Of a stretch of DNA of 64,000 bases, positions 26,071 to 35,045 are shown one piece after another (the first letter of the stretch is position 1; each line of letters begins with the position of its first letter). This stretch comes from Ramlibacter henchirensis. GTDB taxonomy: Bacteria; Pseudomonadota; Gammaproteobacteria; Burkholderiales; Burkholderiaceae_C. Made by a program: the position numbers and the translations under genes. Where the stretch lies: NCBI RefSeq assembly GCF_004682015.1, contig NZ_SMLM01000001.1:992001-1056000 (forward strand), given 5' to 3'. The notes below the pieces were generated by a model that saw only the letters and a program-made list of their open reading frames with translations, made no database searches and was not told the origin of the DNA.

Positions 26071-28125
26071 ATGTCGAAACGCGAGAACGAAGAGCCGCAC
26101 GGCGCCCACCAGCGGCTTCAGGCGCTCGCCACCAACACTTCCACCATCGTCTGGTACACCGCACCGGACGGTTCCGTCTCCCAGGTGAACCCCTCCTGGG
26201 CTGCCTTCACCGGTCAGGCTTTCGAGGCCTACCGCGGCTGGGGCTGGATCCAGGCGGTGCATCCCGACGACCGGCCCGGCCTCGAAGACGCCTGGCGCGC
26301 GGCCACGCAGGCCAAGGTCCCGTTCGACCATGCCTACCGCCTGCGCCGCCACGACGGCGAGTACCGGCACGTGCAGGCGCAGGGCACGCCCGTGATGGAG
26401 GGCGCCGTGCTGCGCGAGTGGGTGGGCGTGTGCGTGGACGACACGGCGAGCCGGCGCGCTCAGGTGGCGCTGCAGGAAAGCGAACTGCGGTTCCGCTTCC
26501 TCGACCGGCTGGGGCAGGCCACGCGCGAACTCACCGAAGCCGGCGAGCTGATGGGCGTGACGGCGCGGATGCTCGGCGAGTACCTCGGCGCCACCCGCTG
26601 CGCCTACGCCGACGTGGAGCCGGATGGCGACCGCTTTACCATCCGCAACGACTGGAGCGTCCCGGGCGTGCCCACCAGCGCCGGCGTCTACTCGCTTGAG
26701 CTGTTCGGGCCGCAGGCCACCACGAACCTGCGCCGCGGCCAGCACCTGGTGGTGCGCGACGTCGACCGCGAGCTGGGCGAGGAGGGCGGCGGCCGCATGT
26801 TCAATGCCATCGGCATCAAGGCCATCATCTGCGCCGGGCTGATCAAGCAGGGGCGGCTGGTGGCCATGATGGCCGTGCACCAGTCGCGGCCGCGCGACTG
26901 GACCGAACACGAGATCGCGCTTGTCGGCGAGGTGGTGGACCGCTGCTGGGCCCACATCGAACGCGTGCGCGACAGCGCCATGCTGCGCGAGCAGGACCGG
27001 CGCAAGGACGAATTCCTGGCTACGCTGGCGCACGAGCTGCGCAACCCGCTGGCGCCGATCAAGTACGCCATGGCCATGCTGCGGCGCTCGGACGATCCCG
27101 AACGGCTGGCCCGCGCGCGCGACGTGGTGGACCGGCAGGTCTCCCAGATGGCCCGGCTGATCGACGACCTGCTGGATCTTTCCCGCATCAATCGTGGGCT
27201 GATCCGGCTGCAGCTGGAGCCGCACCGTGTGGCGGACCTTGTGCGTGAAGCGGTGGACGTCGCGCGTCCGGCCATCGAAGAAGGGCGGCATCAGCTGCAG
27301 GTGCGCGCGCTCGCGGAAAACGTGTTCGTGCATGCGGATGCCACGAGACTGGTGCAGGTGCTGGGCAACCTGCTGGGCAACGCGGCCAAGTACACGCCCG
27401 AGGGCGGACGCATCGTCGTGAGCGGCTCGGTCGAAGGCGGCGACGTGCTGCTCGAAGTGGCCGACAACGGTGTCGGCATCCCGCCGGCGGACCAGGACCG
27501 CGTCTTCCAGATGTTCACGCAGCTGGAGCACACCGCTTCGCGCGCGCGCGGCGGTCTGGGCATCGGGCTGTCGCTGGTCAAGACGCTGGTGCAGATGCAC
27601 GGCGGCGCTGTTTCCGTGCGCAGCGAAGGCCTGGGCCGCGGCGCCACCTTCAGCGTTCGGCTGCCGCGGATGGGCGGGGCGCCGGCGCTCGCGCCGCAAT
27701 TCCCGCGGCAGGCAGCGGCAGGCGAGAGCGGCGACGCCTTGCGCATCGCCGTCGTCGAAGACAACGACGACGGTCGCGCGTCCCTGGTGGAGCTGCTCGA
27801 GCTGCTGGGACACGAGGTGCGCTCGGCCTGCGACGGCGCCGCGGGCGTGGAACTGGTGCGCAGTTTCCGGCCCGACCTCGTGCTGCTGGACCTGGGACTG
27901 CCGGTGATGGATGGCCTCGAGGCGTGCCGCCGTATTCGCAGCGATCCGCAGCTTGGTGCGACACGCGTGGTGGCGCTCACCGGCTGGGGAACGGACCTCG
28001 ACCGCGAGCGCACTGCGAAGGCGGGCTTCGACCTGCACCTGACCAAGCCGGTGGAAGCCGAGACGTTGCGGCGCACGGTGGAAGAGACCGCGGCCGCGGC
28101 CGCGAAGGCGCCGCCGGCGGCATAG
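26071..28125 (+). CDS. Soluble hybrid sensor histidine kinase (PAS-GAF-HisKA-HATPase-REC)
   Basis: The 684-residue protein lacks membrane helices. The order is PAS (about 15-130; WAAFTGQ, VHPDDR), GAF (about 145-300), HisKA with HELRNPLAP (His321), HATPase ([24 protein letters not shown]) and a receiver domain with Asp607 in LLDLGLP. It senses a cytoplasmic signal through PAS/GAF. The receiver has no attached output, so phosphate probably passes to a separate partner not seen here. The ATG at 26071 is chosen because upstream codons look like leader. Confidence 0.92.
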   Translation: MSKRENEEPHGAHQRLQALATNTSTIVWYTAPDGSVSQVNPSWAAFTGQAFEAYRGWGWIQAVHPDDRPGLEDAWRAATQAKVPFDHAYRLRRHDGEYRHVQAQGTPVMEGAVLREWVGVCVDDTASRRAQVALQESELRFRFLDRLGQATRELTEAGELMGVTARMLGEYLGATRCAYADVEPDGDRFTIRNDWSVPGVPTSAGVYSLELFGPQATTNLRRGQHLVVRDVDRELGEEGGGRMFNAIGIKAIICAGLIKQGRLVAMMAVHQSRPRDWTEHEIALVGEVVDRCWAHIERVRDSAMLREQDRRKDEFLATLAHELRNPLAPIKYAMAMLRRSDDPERLARARDVVDRQVSQMARLIDDLLDLSRINRGLIRLQLEPHRVADLVREAVDVARPAIEEGRHQLQVRALAENVFVHADATRLVQVLGNLLGNAAKYTPEGGRIVVSGSVEGGDVLLEVADNGVGIPPADQDRVFQMFTQLEHTASRARGGLGIGLSLVKTLVQMHGGAVSVRSEGLGRGATFSVRLPRMGGAPALAPQFPRQAAAGESGDALRIAVVEDNDDGRASLVELLELLGHEVRSACDGAAGVELVRSFRPDLVLLDLGLPVMDGLEACRRIRSDPQLGATRVVALTGWGTDLDRERTAKAGFDLHLTKPVEAETLRRTVEETAAAAAKAPPAA

Positions 28126-28216
28126 ACCGCACGGTCGCAGGTCTTCGCGTTCCTCCCCGGCAGCGCGGCGGTCGCGCTGCTAGGCTGCGCGCTTCGTTTT
28201 TCGAAAGAGCAACAAC

Positions 28217-28534
28217 ATGCCTTGGATCGTGCTCGTCGTGGCGGGCCTGTTCGAAGTGGGCTGGGCGATCGGCCTGAAGTACACGGAAGGATTCAGCCGC
28301 TTCTGGCCCTCGGTGGCCACGGTGGTGGCGATGGTCGTCAGCGTCGTGCTGCTCGGCTGGGCGATGCGCAGCCTGCCCGTGGGCACCGCCTACGCCGTCT
28401 GGACCGGGATCGGCGCGGTAGGCACCGTGGTCCTGGGCATCGTGCTGTTCCATGAGCCGGCCACGGCGGCGCGGTTGCTGTGCGTGGCGATGATCCTGGG
28501 AGGGATCGTGGGGTTGAAGCTCACGCACGCGTGA
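28217..28534 (+). CDS. sugE: SMR family guanidinium/quaternary ammonium exporter (Gdx/SugE)
   Basis: The 105-residue protein has four helices, with the essential Glu13 in [16 protein letters not shown], the signature of the SugE/Gdx branch of small multidrug resistance transporters. Characterised members are proton-coupled guanidinium exporters working as antiparallel dimers. No guanidine riboswitch was recognised in the 91-base leader. It converges with the Doc gene, six bases apart. Confidence 0.92.
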   Translation: MPWIVLVVAGLFEVGWAIGLKYTEGFSRFWPSVATVVAMVVSVVLLGWAMRSLPVGTAYAVWTGIGAVGTVVLGIVLFHEPATAARLLCVAMILGGIVGLKLTHA

Positions 28535-28540
28535 GGAATC

Positions 28541-28927
28541 TCAAGCCGCCTTCATGTGCCGGCGGACCCAGTCGGCGAGTTGCGCTTCCGTGATGTCGCC
28601 AGCGGCAACGGTCAGCATCGCCAGCACGCAGTCCGTGTCCGTTGCCTGCAACTCATGTCCGTTCAGTTGCAGGAACAGTTCGAGCGCCACGAAACCGGTT
28701 CGCTTGTTCCCATCCATGAACGGGTGATTGCGAGAAAGTCCATAGGCGTACGCGGCCGCGAGGTCGGCGGCATCGGGGGACTTATAAGCTGCGGTGTTCT
28801 GCGGGCGGGCGAGTGCGGAATCGAGCAAGCCGGCATCGCGGATCCCTGCGCCTCCACCATGCTCGGCGAGCTGTTCCTCGTGGATCGCCAGCACGACATC
28901 GTGCTGAAGCCAGATCCACTCCCTCAC
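28541..28927 (-). CDS. doc: Doc-type (Fic fold) toxin
   Basis: The 128-residue protein has the Doc active motif HPFMDGNKRTG and the N-terminal IHEEQLAEHGGGAGIRD. Doc toxins phosphorylate EF-Tu and block translation. It starts inside the stop of the antitoxin gene (four-base overlap), as expected for a toxin-antitoxin pair. All motif residues appear intact, so it is likely active. Confidence 0.92.
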   Translation of the reverse strand: MREWIWLQHDVVLAIHEEQLAEHGGGAGIRDAGLLDSALARPQNTAAYKSPDAADLAAAYAYGLSRNHPFMDGNKRTGFVALELFLQLNGHELQATDTDCVLAMLTVAAGDITEAQLADWVRRHMKAA

Positions 28928-29148
28928 TTGGCCAGCTCGCGAAGCACGGCCCGGCGCTTCTTCATGATTCCGCGCGCAGCCTTCATCTGGGCCTCGAACT
29001 CGGGGTTGTGCACCGTGAGCCGCAGACCCTCAGGCGAGTCGGTGAGGTACAGCTCGTCGCCTTTCTCGAGGTTGAGACGCGCCAGCATTTCCTTTGGAAA
29101 GACTGCGCCGACCGAGTTGCCGATCTGGGTCAGTTTGAGCGTGTACAT
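28924..29148 (-). CDS. AbrB/MazE-fold antitoxin partner of Doc
   Basis: The 74-residue protein has an N-terminal swapped-hairpin DNA-binding region (LKLTQIGNSVGAVFPKEML) typical of AbrB/MazE antitoxins. A basic C-terminal helix should bind and block the toxin. Classical Doc partners are Phd-fold; an AbrB-like partner is a less common pairing. It probably represses the module through the AT-rich palindromes at 29161-29203. Confidence 0.85.
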   Translation of the reverse strand: MYTLKLTQIGNSVGAVFPKEMLARLNLEKGDELYLTDSPEGLRLTVHNPEFEAQMKAARGIMKKRRAVLRELAK

Positions 29149-29160
29149 GCCGGAGCCCTG

Positions 29161-29203
29161 TAATAACGGTTGTTATAATAATCCAGGTTTTGACATTGTC
29201 AAA
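29161..29203 (-). promoter_or_regulatory. Promoter/operator region of the Doc module
   Basis: Two inverted repeats occur in an AT-rich island. One has arms TAATAAC and GTTATAA (29161-29178, one mismatch). The other is a perfect palindrome of TTTGACA arms around one base (29189-29203). On the minus strand the second contains TTGACA as a likely -35, and the first contains TTATAA-type -10 sequence. This is a typical autoregulated toxin-antitoxin promoter. It overlaps the end of cueR. Confidence 0.65.
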
Positions 29204-29627
29204 GGGGGGACCGGCTCAGCTTCTGGCCACCGAGTTCCTCCAGGATCGGACACTCCGGCCGCTCGTCCCCATGGCAGCAGTCGATCAGGTGCTGCAACGT
29301 GCGGCGCATGGCCTCCATCTCCTGCAGCTTGCGCGTGAGTTCGTCGACGTGCCGCTGCGCGATGCGGTGCACCTGGTGGCTGGAGCGGCGGCGGTCCTGC
29401 CAGAGCTTGAGCAGTTCAGCGATCTCCGCCATCGAGAAGCCCAGGTCGCGGGCGCGGCGGATGAAGCGCAGCGTGTGCACCTCGCTGTCGCCGTACTGGC
29501 GGTAGCCCGACTCGGTGCGGTTCACGGCGGGCAGCAGTCCGAGCGATTCGTAGTGCCGCACCATCTTGGCCGACACGCCCGAGCGGCGCGCAGCCTCGCC
29601 GATGTTGAGCAGGGCGCCTTCAGCCAT
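29199..29627 (-). CDS. cueR: Cu(I)-responsive MerR-family activator
   Basis: The 142-residue protein has the MerR winged helix ([27 protein letters not shown]), a dimerisation helix and the CueR-type metal loop [16 protein letters not shown] with the two sensing cysteines. It activates copA and related genes on Cu(I), Ag(I) or Au(I) binding. Its start overlaps the copA end by eight bases, so regulator and pump share one transcript, a feedback arrangement. Two CueR-type sites lie upstream of copA and copZ. Confidence 0.94.
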   Translation of the reverse strand: MAEGALLNIGEAARRSGVSAKMVRHYESLGLLPAVNRTESGYRQYGDSEVHTLRFIRRARDLGFSMAEIAELLKLWQDRRRSSHQVHRIAQRHVDELTRKLQEMEAMRRTLQHLIDCCHGDERPECPILEELGGQKLSRSPL

Positions 29628-31839
29628 GACGGGCTCCTTTCCAGCGGCGCAGCAGCAGCGCGTTGGTCACGACACTCACGCTGCTGAACGCCATCGCGGC
29701 CCCGGCCACGACGGGGCTGAGCCAACCGAGCGCCGCGAGAGGGATGCCGACCACGTTGTAGATGAACGCCCAGAACAGGTTCTGCCGGATCTTGGCGTAG
29801 GTGCGGCGCGAGATGTCGAGAGCATCGGCCACCAGGGCCGGGTCGCCGCGCATCAGCGTGATGCCGGCCGCATGCATGGCCACGTCGGTGCCGCTGGACA
29901 TCGCGATGCCGACGTCCGCCGCGGCGAGCGCGGGCGCGTCGTTGATGCCGTCACCCACCATGCCCACCGTGTCGCCGCCCGCCCGGAGCTCCAACACGAT
30001 GCGCGCCTTGTCCTGCGGCAGCACTTCGGCCCGCACGTCGTCGATGCCGAGCTGAGAAGCAACGGCCCTCGCAGCGCCCGCGTTGTCGCCGGAGACCAGC
30101 ACCGTGCGCACGCCCTGGGCCTTCAACTGCGCGAGGCCGCTGGCGGCCGTGGGCTTGAGCGTGTCCCCGAACGCCAGCAGCCCGAGCAGGCGCGGCGCGC
30201 CCGTCACGTCGGCCAGCCAGGAGACCGTCTGGCCAGAGGCCTGCGCCGCCGCCGCGGCATCGGCGAGGGGGGCCGAAGCGACGCCGAGCTCCGTCATCCA
30301 GCGCGTGCTGCCCAGGCGCAGCTCGCGCCCGTCGACGCGGCCGGAGATGCCCCGCCCCGCCACCGCCTGCACGCCTTCGGCCGCTCGCACGGCGATGCCG
30401 CTGTCGCGCGCCGCCCCAGTCACCGCACGCGCCAGCGGATGCTCGCTGCCGGCCTGCAGCGACGCGGCCAGCGCCAGCAGCTCCTCGCGCGCAATGCCGG
30501 CCGGCTCGCAAGCGACGAGCCGCGGTTTGCCTTCGGTCAGCGTGCCGGTCTTGTCGAACGCGACCACGTCGAGCCGGTGCGCCACCTCCAGCGCTTCGGC
30601 GTCCTTGATCAGGATACCGCGCCGTGCCGCCACGCCGGTGCCGGCCATGATGGCCGCGGGCGTCGCCAGCCCCAGCGCACAGGGGCAGGCGATCACCAGC
30701 ACCGCGACGGCGTTCAGGATCGCACCTTCCCACTGCCCGGTCGACAGGCCCCAGCCCAGCAGCGTGAGCAGCGCCAGCACGAGCACGACCGGCACGAACA
30801 CCGCGCTCACCTGGTCCACCAGGCGCTGGATCGGCGCCTTCTTCGCCTGAGCGGATTCGACCAGGCGCACGATGCGCGCCAGCGTGCTCTCGGCGCCGAG
30901 CGCCGTGGCCCGCACGACCAGCAGGCCCTCGGCATTGACCGAGCCGCCGGTGACCGCATCGCCGGCGTGCTTGGCCACCGGCAGGCTCTCGCCGGTGATC
31001 ATCGATTCGTCGAGGTGGCTGCTGCCTTCGAGCACCACGCCGTCCGCGGGCATGCGCTCGCCGGGGCGCACGACGATGCGGTCGCCCACCACGAGCTGCG
31101 CGAGCGCAACATCCACCTCGCGGCCATCGCGCTGCACGTGGGCCGTGTCGGGCCGCAGCGCGTTGAGCGCGCGGATCGCCGCCGTGGTCTGCCGCTTGGC
31201 GCGCCCTTCCAGCCACTTGCCCAGCAGCACCAGCGTGATGACCACGGCCGAAGCCTCGAAGTACAGGTGCGGCATGCCGTGGCCGGCATGGCGCAGCATC
31301 AGCCATACGCTCAGGCCCCAGCCGGCCGACGTGCCGATCGCGACCAGCAGGTCCATGTTGCCGCTGCGATCGCGCAGCGCGGCCCAGCCCGCGCGGTAGA
31401 AGCGCGCGCCCAGCCAGAACTGCACCGGCGTGGCCAGCGCAAGCTGTACCCAGGGCGGCAGCATCCAGTCGTCGCGGCCGGCCGCCATGCCGATCATCTG
31501 CAGCACCAGCGGAAGCGAAAGCAGGGCCGCGATGATGACGGGCCACGCGCTTTGCAATGCGGAGTCCTCGCGCTTGCCGGGCGTCTCCTCCACCACCAGC
31601 TGCGCGCGGTAGCCGGCCTTCTCGACGGCGGCGGAGAGCGCGGCCGGGTCGGTCGCGGGATCGAGCAGGCAGACCTCGGCCGTTTCGGTCGCGAGGTTCA
31701 CCGTCGCGGTTTCCACGCCCGGCACCTTCCTGAGCGCACGCTCGACGCGGTTGACGCAGGACGCGCAGGTCATGCCCTCGATCTGCAGGCGGACCGGGGC
31801 GAGCGACGAAGGAGGGGAGGCAAGGGCGGCAGTGTTCAT
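29620..31839 (-). CDS. copA: Cu(I)-exporting P-type ATPase
   Basis: The 739-residue P1B-ATPase has one N-terminal metal-binding domain (GMTCASC, Cys25 and Cys28), eight helices, the channel motif CPC in [11 protein letters not shown], the DKTGTLTEG phosphorylation loop, SEHPLA in the nucleotide domain and [10 protein letters not shown]. It exports Cu(I) from the cytoplasm to the periplasm, where the multicopper oxidase can oxidise it. The promoter's -10 element lies almost against the ATG, suggesting a leaderless message. Confidence 0.95.
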   Translation of the reverse strand: MNTAALASPPSSLAPVRLQIEGMTCASCVNRVERALRKVPGVETATVNLATETAEVCLLDPATDPAALSAAVEKAGYRAQLVVEETPGKREDSALQSAWPVIIAALLSLPLVLQMIGMAAGRDDWMLPPWVQLALATPVQFWLGARFYRAGWAALRDRSGNMDLLVAIGTSAGWGLSVWLMLRHAGHGMPHLYFEASAVVITLVLLGKWLEGRAKRQTTAAIRALNALRPDTAHVQRDGREVDVALAQLVVGDRIVVRPGERMPADGVVLEGSSHLDESMITGESLPVAKHAGDAVTGGSVNAEGLLVVRATALGAESTLARIVRLVESAQAKKAPIQRLVDQVSAVFVPVVLVLALLTLLGWGLSTGQWEGAILNAVAVLVIACPCALGLATPAAIMAGTGVAARRGILIKDAEALEVAHRLDVVAFDKTGTLTEGKPRLVACEPAGIAREELLALAASLQAGSEHPLARAVTGAARDSGIAVRAAEGVQAVAGRGISGRVDGRELRLGSTRWMTELGVASAPLADAAAAAQASGQTVSWLADVTGAPRLLGLLAFGDTLKPTAASGLAQLKAQGVRTVLVSGDNAGAARAVASQLGIDDVRAEVLPQDKARIVLELRAGGDTVGMVGDGINDAPALAAADVGIAMSSGTDVAMHAAGITLMRGDPALVADALDISRRTYAKIRQNLFWAFIYNVVGIPLAALGWLSPVVAGAAMAFSSVSVVTNALLLRRWKGARHG

Positions 31840-31844
31840 GCAGG

Positions 31845-31876
31845 CAGTCTGAACCTTTCCATCATGGTAAGGTCAA
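31845..31876 (-). promoter_or_regulatory. CueR-type promoter of copA
   Basis: Reading the minus strand, TTGACC (-35) and CAGACT (-10) are separated by 19 bases, the overlong spacer of MerR-family promoters. The spacer and -35 contain the inverted repeat ACCTTACC/GGAAAGGT (31853-31873). Transcription is predicted to begin at about 31839, the first base of copA. Confidence 0.85.
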
Positions 31877-31928
31877 GCGATGGCGCGCGCATGGCCCTCG
31901 GGAATGAAGGGGCGCTGCGGCAGCCTCG

Positions 31929-31959
31929 TTGACCTTGCCCCCGTGGCAAGCTCCAGCAT
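31929..31959 (+). promoter_or_regulatory. CueR-type promoter of copZ
   Basis: TTGACC (31929-31934) is followed 19 bases later by CAGCAT. Between them lies the inverted repeat ACCTTGCC/GGCAAGCT (31932-31952), with the same spacing as at copA. It reads toward copZ, whose start is at 31985. Confidence 0.78.
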
Positions 31960-31984
31960 CGAGGCTTCAACACAGGAGTCAGCC

Positions 31985-32179
31985 ATGCATGAATTCAGCC
32001 TCCCGGCGATGAGCTGCGGCCACTGCGTCCAGGCCGTGACGGAAGCCGCCCACGAAGTCGATCCGCAGGCGCGGGTCGAAGTGGACCTGGCGAGCAAGCA
32101 GGCGCGCGTCGAGTCGCCGCAGCCGCGCGAGCGGTTCGTCGACGCGCTGAAGGAGGCGGGCTACACGCCGGCCACCTGA
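31985..32179 (+). CDS. copZ: Heavy-metal-associated (CopZ-like) copper chaperone
   Basis: The 64-residue single HMA domain has the metal site MSCGHC. It probably delivers Cu(I) to CopA or buffers it in the cytoplasm. A CueR-type operator sits just upstream, and an ACAGGAG ribosome site precedes the ATG at 31985. It is transcribed away from copA and converges with the multicopper oxidase gene. Confidence 0.92.
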   Translation: MHEFSLPAMSCGHCVQAVTEAAHEVDPQARVEVDLASKQARVESPQPRERFVDALKEAGYTPAT

Positions 32180-32189
32180 AGACTTCAGG
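32175..32189. other. Perfect palindrome holding both stop codons of copZ and the oxidase gene
   Basis: CCTGAAG, one base, CTTCAGG. The TGA of copZ and the TGA of the convergent oxidase gene lie in opposite arms. It can form a hairpin in both transcripts and may act as a weak bidirectional terminator, though no T-run follows. Confidence 0.6.
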
Positions 32190-33648
32190 CCACCCGCACC
32201 ACGGCCATCATCCCGCCGTCCTGGTGCTCCAGCACATGGCAGTGCAGCATCCAGTCGCCCGGGTTGTCGGCGACGAATGCGACCTCGGCGCGTTCGTCCG
32301 GCGCGAGCAGCACCGTGTCCTGCCACTCGCGATGCCGGGTGGGCACGCCGTTGCGCGAAAGCACGCGCAAGCTGTGGCCGTGCAGGTGCATCGGGTGGTG
32401 CCAGCGCGTGTCGTTGACGAAGCCCAGGCGGTACGAACGCCCGCGCCGCAGCGTCAGCACCGGCTCATGCACGTGTGAATCGGCCACCGTGCCGTTCACG
32501 GCCCAGGCCTTGCCCGAACGCAGCAGCGACATGAAGGGCACGGACCGGCCATCGAGCATCGCCTGGTGCAGGCCGCCATGCATGCCGCCTTCGAAGCGCA
32601 GTTCGTGCAGCTGCGCGGCGGCGAGGTCCGGATCGGGCAGCGGGTTGGGTGCGATCGCCTCCGGCCGCGGCAGCGCCTTCTCGCGGACGGCGCCTTCGTC
32701 GTAGGCCAGGCGCAGCAGGTCGTACGCGGCGCGCGGATAGAAGACGTCCCCGACCGCGTGCCGCTCGCCCGGCCGCCCCATCGCATCGAGCACCAGGTCC
32801 ACGCGCATGCCCGGGGCCAGCACCACGGTGTTGCGATCCGGCTCGTGCGGCGCGACCGGCTGGCCGTCGATGGCGACGACCAGCGACCGGTGCCCGTCGA
32901 ACTGCAGCCCGAAGATGCGCGCGTTCGCTGCGTTGACGAGGCGCAGCCGCAGCCTTTCGCCACGGCGCACTCGCACGTCGCCCGGCACTTGTCCATTGAC
33001 CGTCACCACGTTGCCGATGCGCCCCGCATGCGCCACGTCATGCGGCTGCGCGAAGTCGCCGCTGATGCGCCCGTCGCGCGCGAGGCGCCAGTCGTCCAGA
33101 ACCCAGGTCAGCTCACGGTCCACCGGCAATGGGCGCTGCTCCTCGACCACGATCGACCCATACAGGCCGCGCTCCACCTGCTCGCTGCTGCGCGAATGCG
33201 AGTGGTACCAGTAGGTGCCGGCATCGGGCAGGTCGAACTCGTAGCGGAAGCGCCCGCCCGGCGGCACCGGCGCCTGGGTCAGGTGCGGCACGCCGTCCAT
33301 TGCGTGCGGCACGCGCATCCCGTGCCAGTGCACGGTGGTCTCCGCCGGAAGGCGGTTCTCGAAATTGACGCGCAGTCGGCTGCCCTGCACGGCGCGGATC
33401 TGCGGGCCCGGCACGGCGCCGCCATAGGACCAGACGTCGACTGCCGGCTGACCGCTGCCGCGCAGCATGGCCGTGCCGGGCGCGGCGACGAGGTCCACCT
33501 CGACGACTCGCTGCGACCTGCCGGGCGGCGCCGTGCAGGCCGTCGTGGCCATCGTGGCGAACGGCAATGCCAAGCACTGCCGCCGGGTGAGCAGCGGCCC
33601 GCTTGCGCCGTTCGCATCGCGCGGCATGGAAGCCCCTGCGATGTCCAT
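32185..33648 (-). CDS. Tat-exported multicopper oxidase
   Basis: The 487-residue protein has a twin-arginine signal (LTRRQCLALPFATMATTAC), possibly with a lipid-anchoring Cys. All four copper-binding motifs are present: HWHG, YWYHSHS, HPMHLHGHS and HCHVLEHQDGGM, as in CopA/CueO-like laccases. It probably oxidises periplasmic Cu(I) to less toxic Cu(II). ATG at 33648 with AAAGG upstream is preferred to GTG at 33660, which overlaps the upstream stop. Confidence 0.92.
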   Translation of the reverse strand: MDIAGASMPRDANGASGPLLTRRQCLALPFATMATTACTAPPGRSQRVVEVDLVAAPGTAMLRGSGQPAVDVWSYGGAVPGPQIRAVQGSRLRVNFENRLPAETTVHWHGMRVPHAMDGVPHLTQAPVPPGGRFRYEFDLPDAGTYWYHSHSRSSEQVERGLYGSIVVEEQRPLPVDRELTWVLDDWRLARDGRISGDFAQPHDVAHAGRIGNVVTVNGQVPGDVRVRRGERLRLRLVNAANARIFGLQFDGHRSLVVAIDGQPVAPHEPDRNTVVLAPGMRVDLVLDAMGRPGERHAVGDVFYPRAAYDLLRLAYDEGAVREKALPRPEAIAPNPLPDPDLAAAQLHELRFEGGMHGGLHQAMLDGRSVPFMSLLRSGKAWAVNGTVADSHVHEPVLTLRRGRSYRLGFVNDTRWHHPMHLHGHSLRVLSRNGVPTRHREWQDTVLLAPDERAEVAFVADNPGDWMLHCHVLEHQDGGMMAVVRVA

Positions 33649-33656
33649 ACGGCCTT

Positions 33657-34388
33657 TCACTTGACCTGCTGGATCTGCGTGACCGTGTACGTGCCGCCTT
33701 CAGCGGACGCGGCGAAGCGGACCTTGTCGCCGACCTTGAGCGGGTCCAGCATCGCCGGGTCGCTGACCTGGAACACCATCGTCATCGGCGCCATGTCCAG
33801 GTTGCGGATGGCCCCATGGCGCAGCGTGACCTTGCGGTTCTGCCAGTCGACGTTGCGGACCTCGCCTTCGGTGAGCTCGGCATCCTTGGCCGCCGCCTTC
33901 GCCTTGTTGCCGTCGTAGTGCTGGTAGACCCTGGAACTGCCGTCGCGCGCCAGCAGCAGCACGTCGAACGCGTCCTTGCGCCCGCCATACACCTCGCCGT
34001 CCATGCCGGGCGAGCCGACCGGCATGCCCGGCACCGCCAGGCCGATCGCCTGCGGCTTCTCGCGCAGCAGCCGCTGGATCTCGCGCGCGGGGACGTGGCC
34101 TTCCAGCGCATAGCCGCCCACGACGGCCGTGTGGCAGGAGCCGTACTTGCGGTCGATGCCCAGCCGGCTGCGCACGGCGTTGTTGCCGGTATCGTTCACC
34201 TTCACCTTGAAGCCGTTGGCCTCCAGGTGGGCGACCCAATCCTGGCAGCAGCCGCACGTCGGGTCTTTCCAGACCTCGACCAGCGTGCCCGGCCTGGCCT
34301 GCTGGGCCTGAACACCGACCGACGTGCCCAGCAGGGCCAGCCCGGCGGCCAGGATGCTGCGGCGATCCAGGTTCGATTCCATGCTCAT
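33657..34388 (-). CDS. DUF411-CusF fusion, periplasmic copper-binding protein
   Basis: The 243-residue protein has a Tat-like signal (NLDRRSILAAGLALLG). Residues about 35-150 are a DUF411 domain with DPTCGCCQDW, a CxCC-type metal site, and KYGSCHTAVV. Residues about 165-243 match the CusF/copper-binding fold (VTLRHGAIRNLDMAPMTMVFQV, with Met and His ligands). Joining the two in one chain is notable: they are normally separate periplasmic copper carriers. ATG at 34388 has AGGAG upstream. Confidence 0.85.
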   Translation of the reverse strand: MSMESNLDRRSILAAGLALLGTSVGVQAQQARPGTLVEVWKDPTCGCCQDWVAHLEANGFKVKVNDTGNNAVRSRLGIDRKYGSCHTAVVGGYALEGHVPAREIQRLLREKPQAIGLAVPGMPVGSPGMDGEVYGGRKDAFDVLLLARDGSSRVYQHYDGNKAKAAAKDAELTEGEVRNVDWQNRKVTLRHGAIRNLDMAPMTMVFQVSDPAMLDPLKVGDKVRFAASAEGGTYTVTQIQQVK

Positions 34389-34449
34389 CTCTTCTTGCTC
34401 CTGTCGCGCACGCGCGACCCTGATCTTGCCGGTTGGTTCCTGATTCAGG

Positions 34450-35001
34450 TCAATGGTGCCCGCGGTGAGGGCCACTGGACTTCGGCGAAGTCTGTTCGGG
34501 CGAGGCGTAGCCGCGCAGCTGCCGGTAGCGCTCGACCTGCTGCGGCTCCAGCAGCGCGGCCTGCTCCAGGTGCGCGCGCAGGTGCTCCTCGCGCAAGCGC
34601 GCCTGGCGAAGGCCGATCTCGCTCGTCAGCCGCTGCAGCAGGGCACTGTCGACCCGGCGCGAGGCGAAGGCGTTGTCGAGCGCGCGCTCCGCTTCGATCA
34701 CCGACTCTCCCAGCTCGCGTGCCCGGGCCTTGTGGCCGTGCATCAGCGCTTCGCTGGCCGAGCGTTGCGCGGGCGTGAGCGAAAGGGCCGCCGCATGCTC
34801 CAGCACATGAGCAGGGCCGGGATAGCCGTTCAGTTCCGCCGCCTTGGCCAGCCCCATGCCCTGGCCTTGCCGCAGCTCGGCGATGTCACGTTCGGACAAG
34901 GCCTTGATGGCGCGATCCTGCTGGCCGGCATAGGGGCCGACTTGCGCCAGGGACGCCGACGCGACGAGCGACGCCAGGGCGAGGGTCGATGCGATCTTCA
35001 T
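34450..35001 (-). CDS. Spy/CpxP-like periplasmic metal-stress protein
   Basis: The 183-residue protein has a signal peptide (ALASLVASASLA) and a long helical region with LSLTPAQRSASEALM, similar to the LTxxQ motif of Spy/CpxP proteins. It ends GPHRGHH. Such proteins act as periplasmic chaperones or metal sensors. It is first in the operon with DUF411-CusF and the multicopper oxidase, and an AAAAGGAG site precedes the ATG. Confidence 0.8.
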   Translation of the reverse strand: MKIASTLALASLVASASLAQVGPYAGQQDRAIKALSERDIAELRQGQGMGLAKAAELNGYPGPAHVLEHAAALSLTPAQRSASEALMHGHKARARELGESVIEAERALDNAFASRRVDSALLQRLTSEIGLRQARLREEHLRAHLEQAALLEPQQVERYRQLRGYASPEQTSPKSSGPHRGHH

Positions 35002-35045
35002 CCGGTGCTCCTTTTCGGTTCGTCTCCGTCGGCCGCGACGTCGTG

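Noticed and set aside
28126..28216. Guanidine riboswitch before sugE
   Set aside because: No ACGR-loop hairpins or other known guanidine motif could be recognised.
29566..31932. 788-residue plus-strand frame opposite copA
   Set aside because: Composition is typical of a high-GC antisense shadow; copA on the other strand has every P-type ATPase motif.
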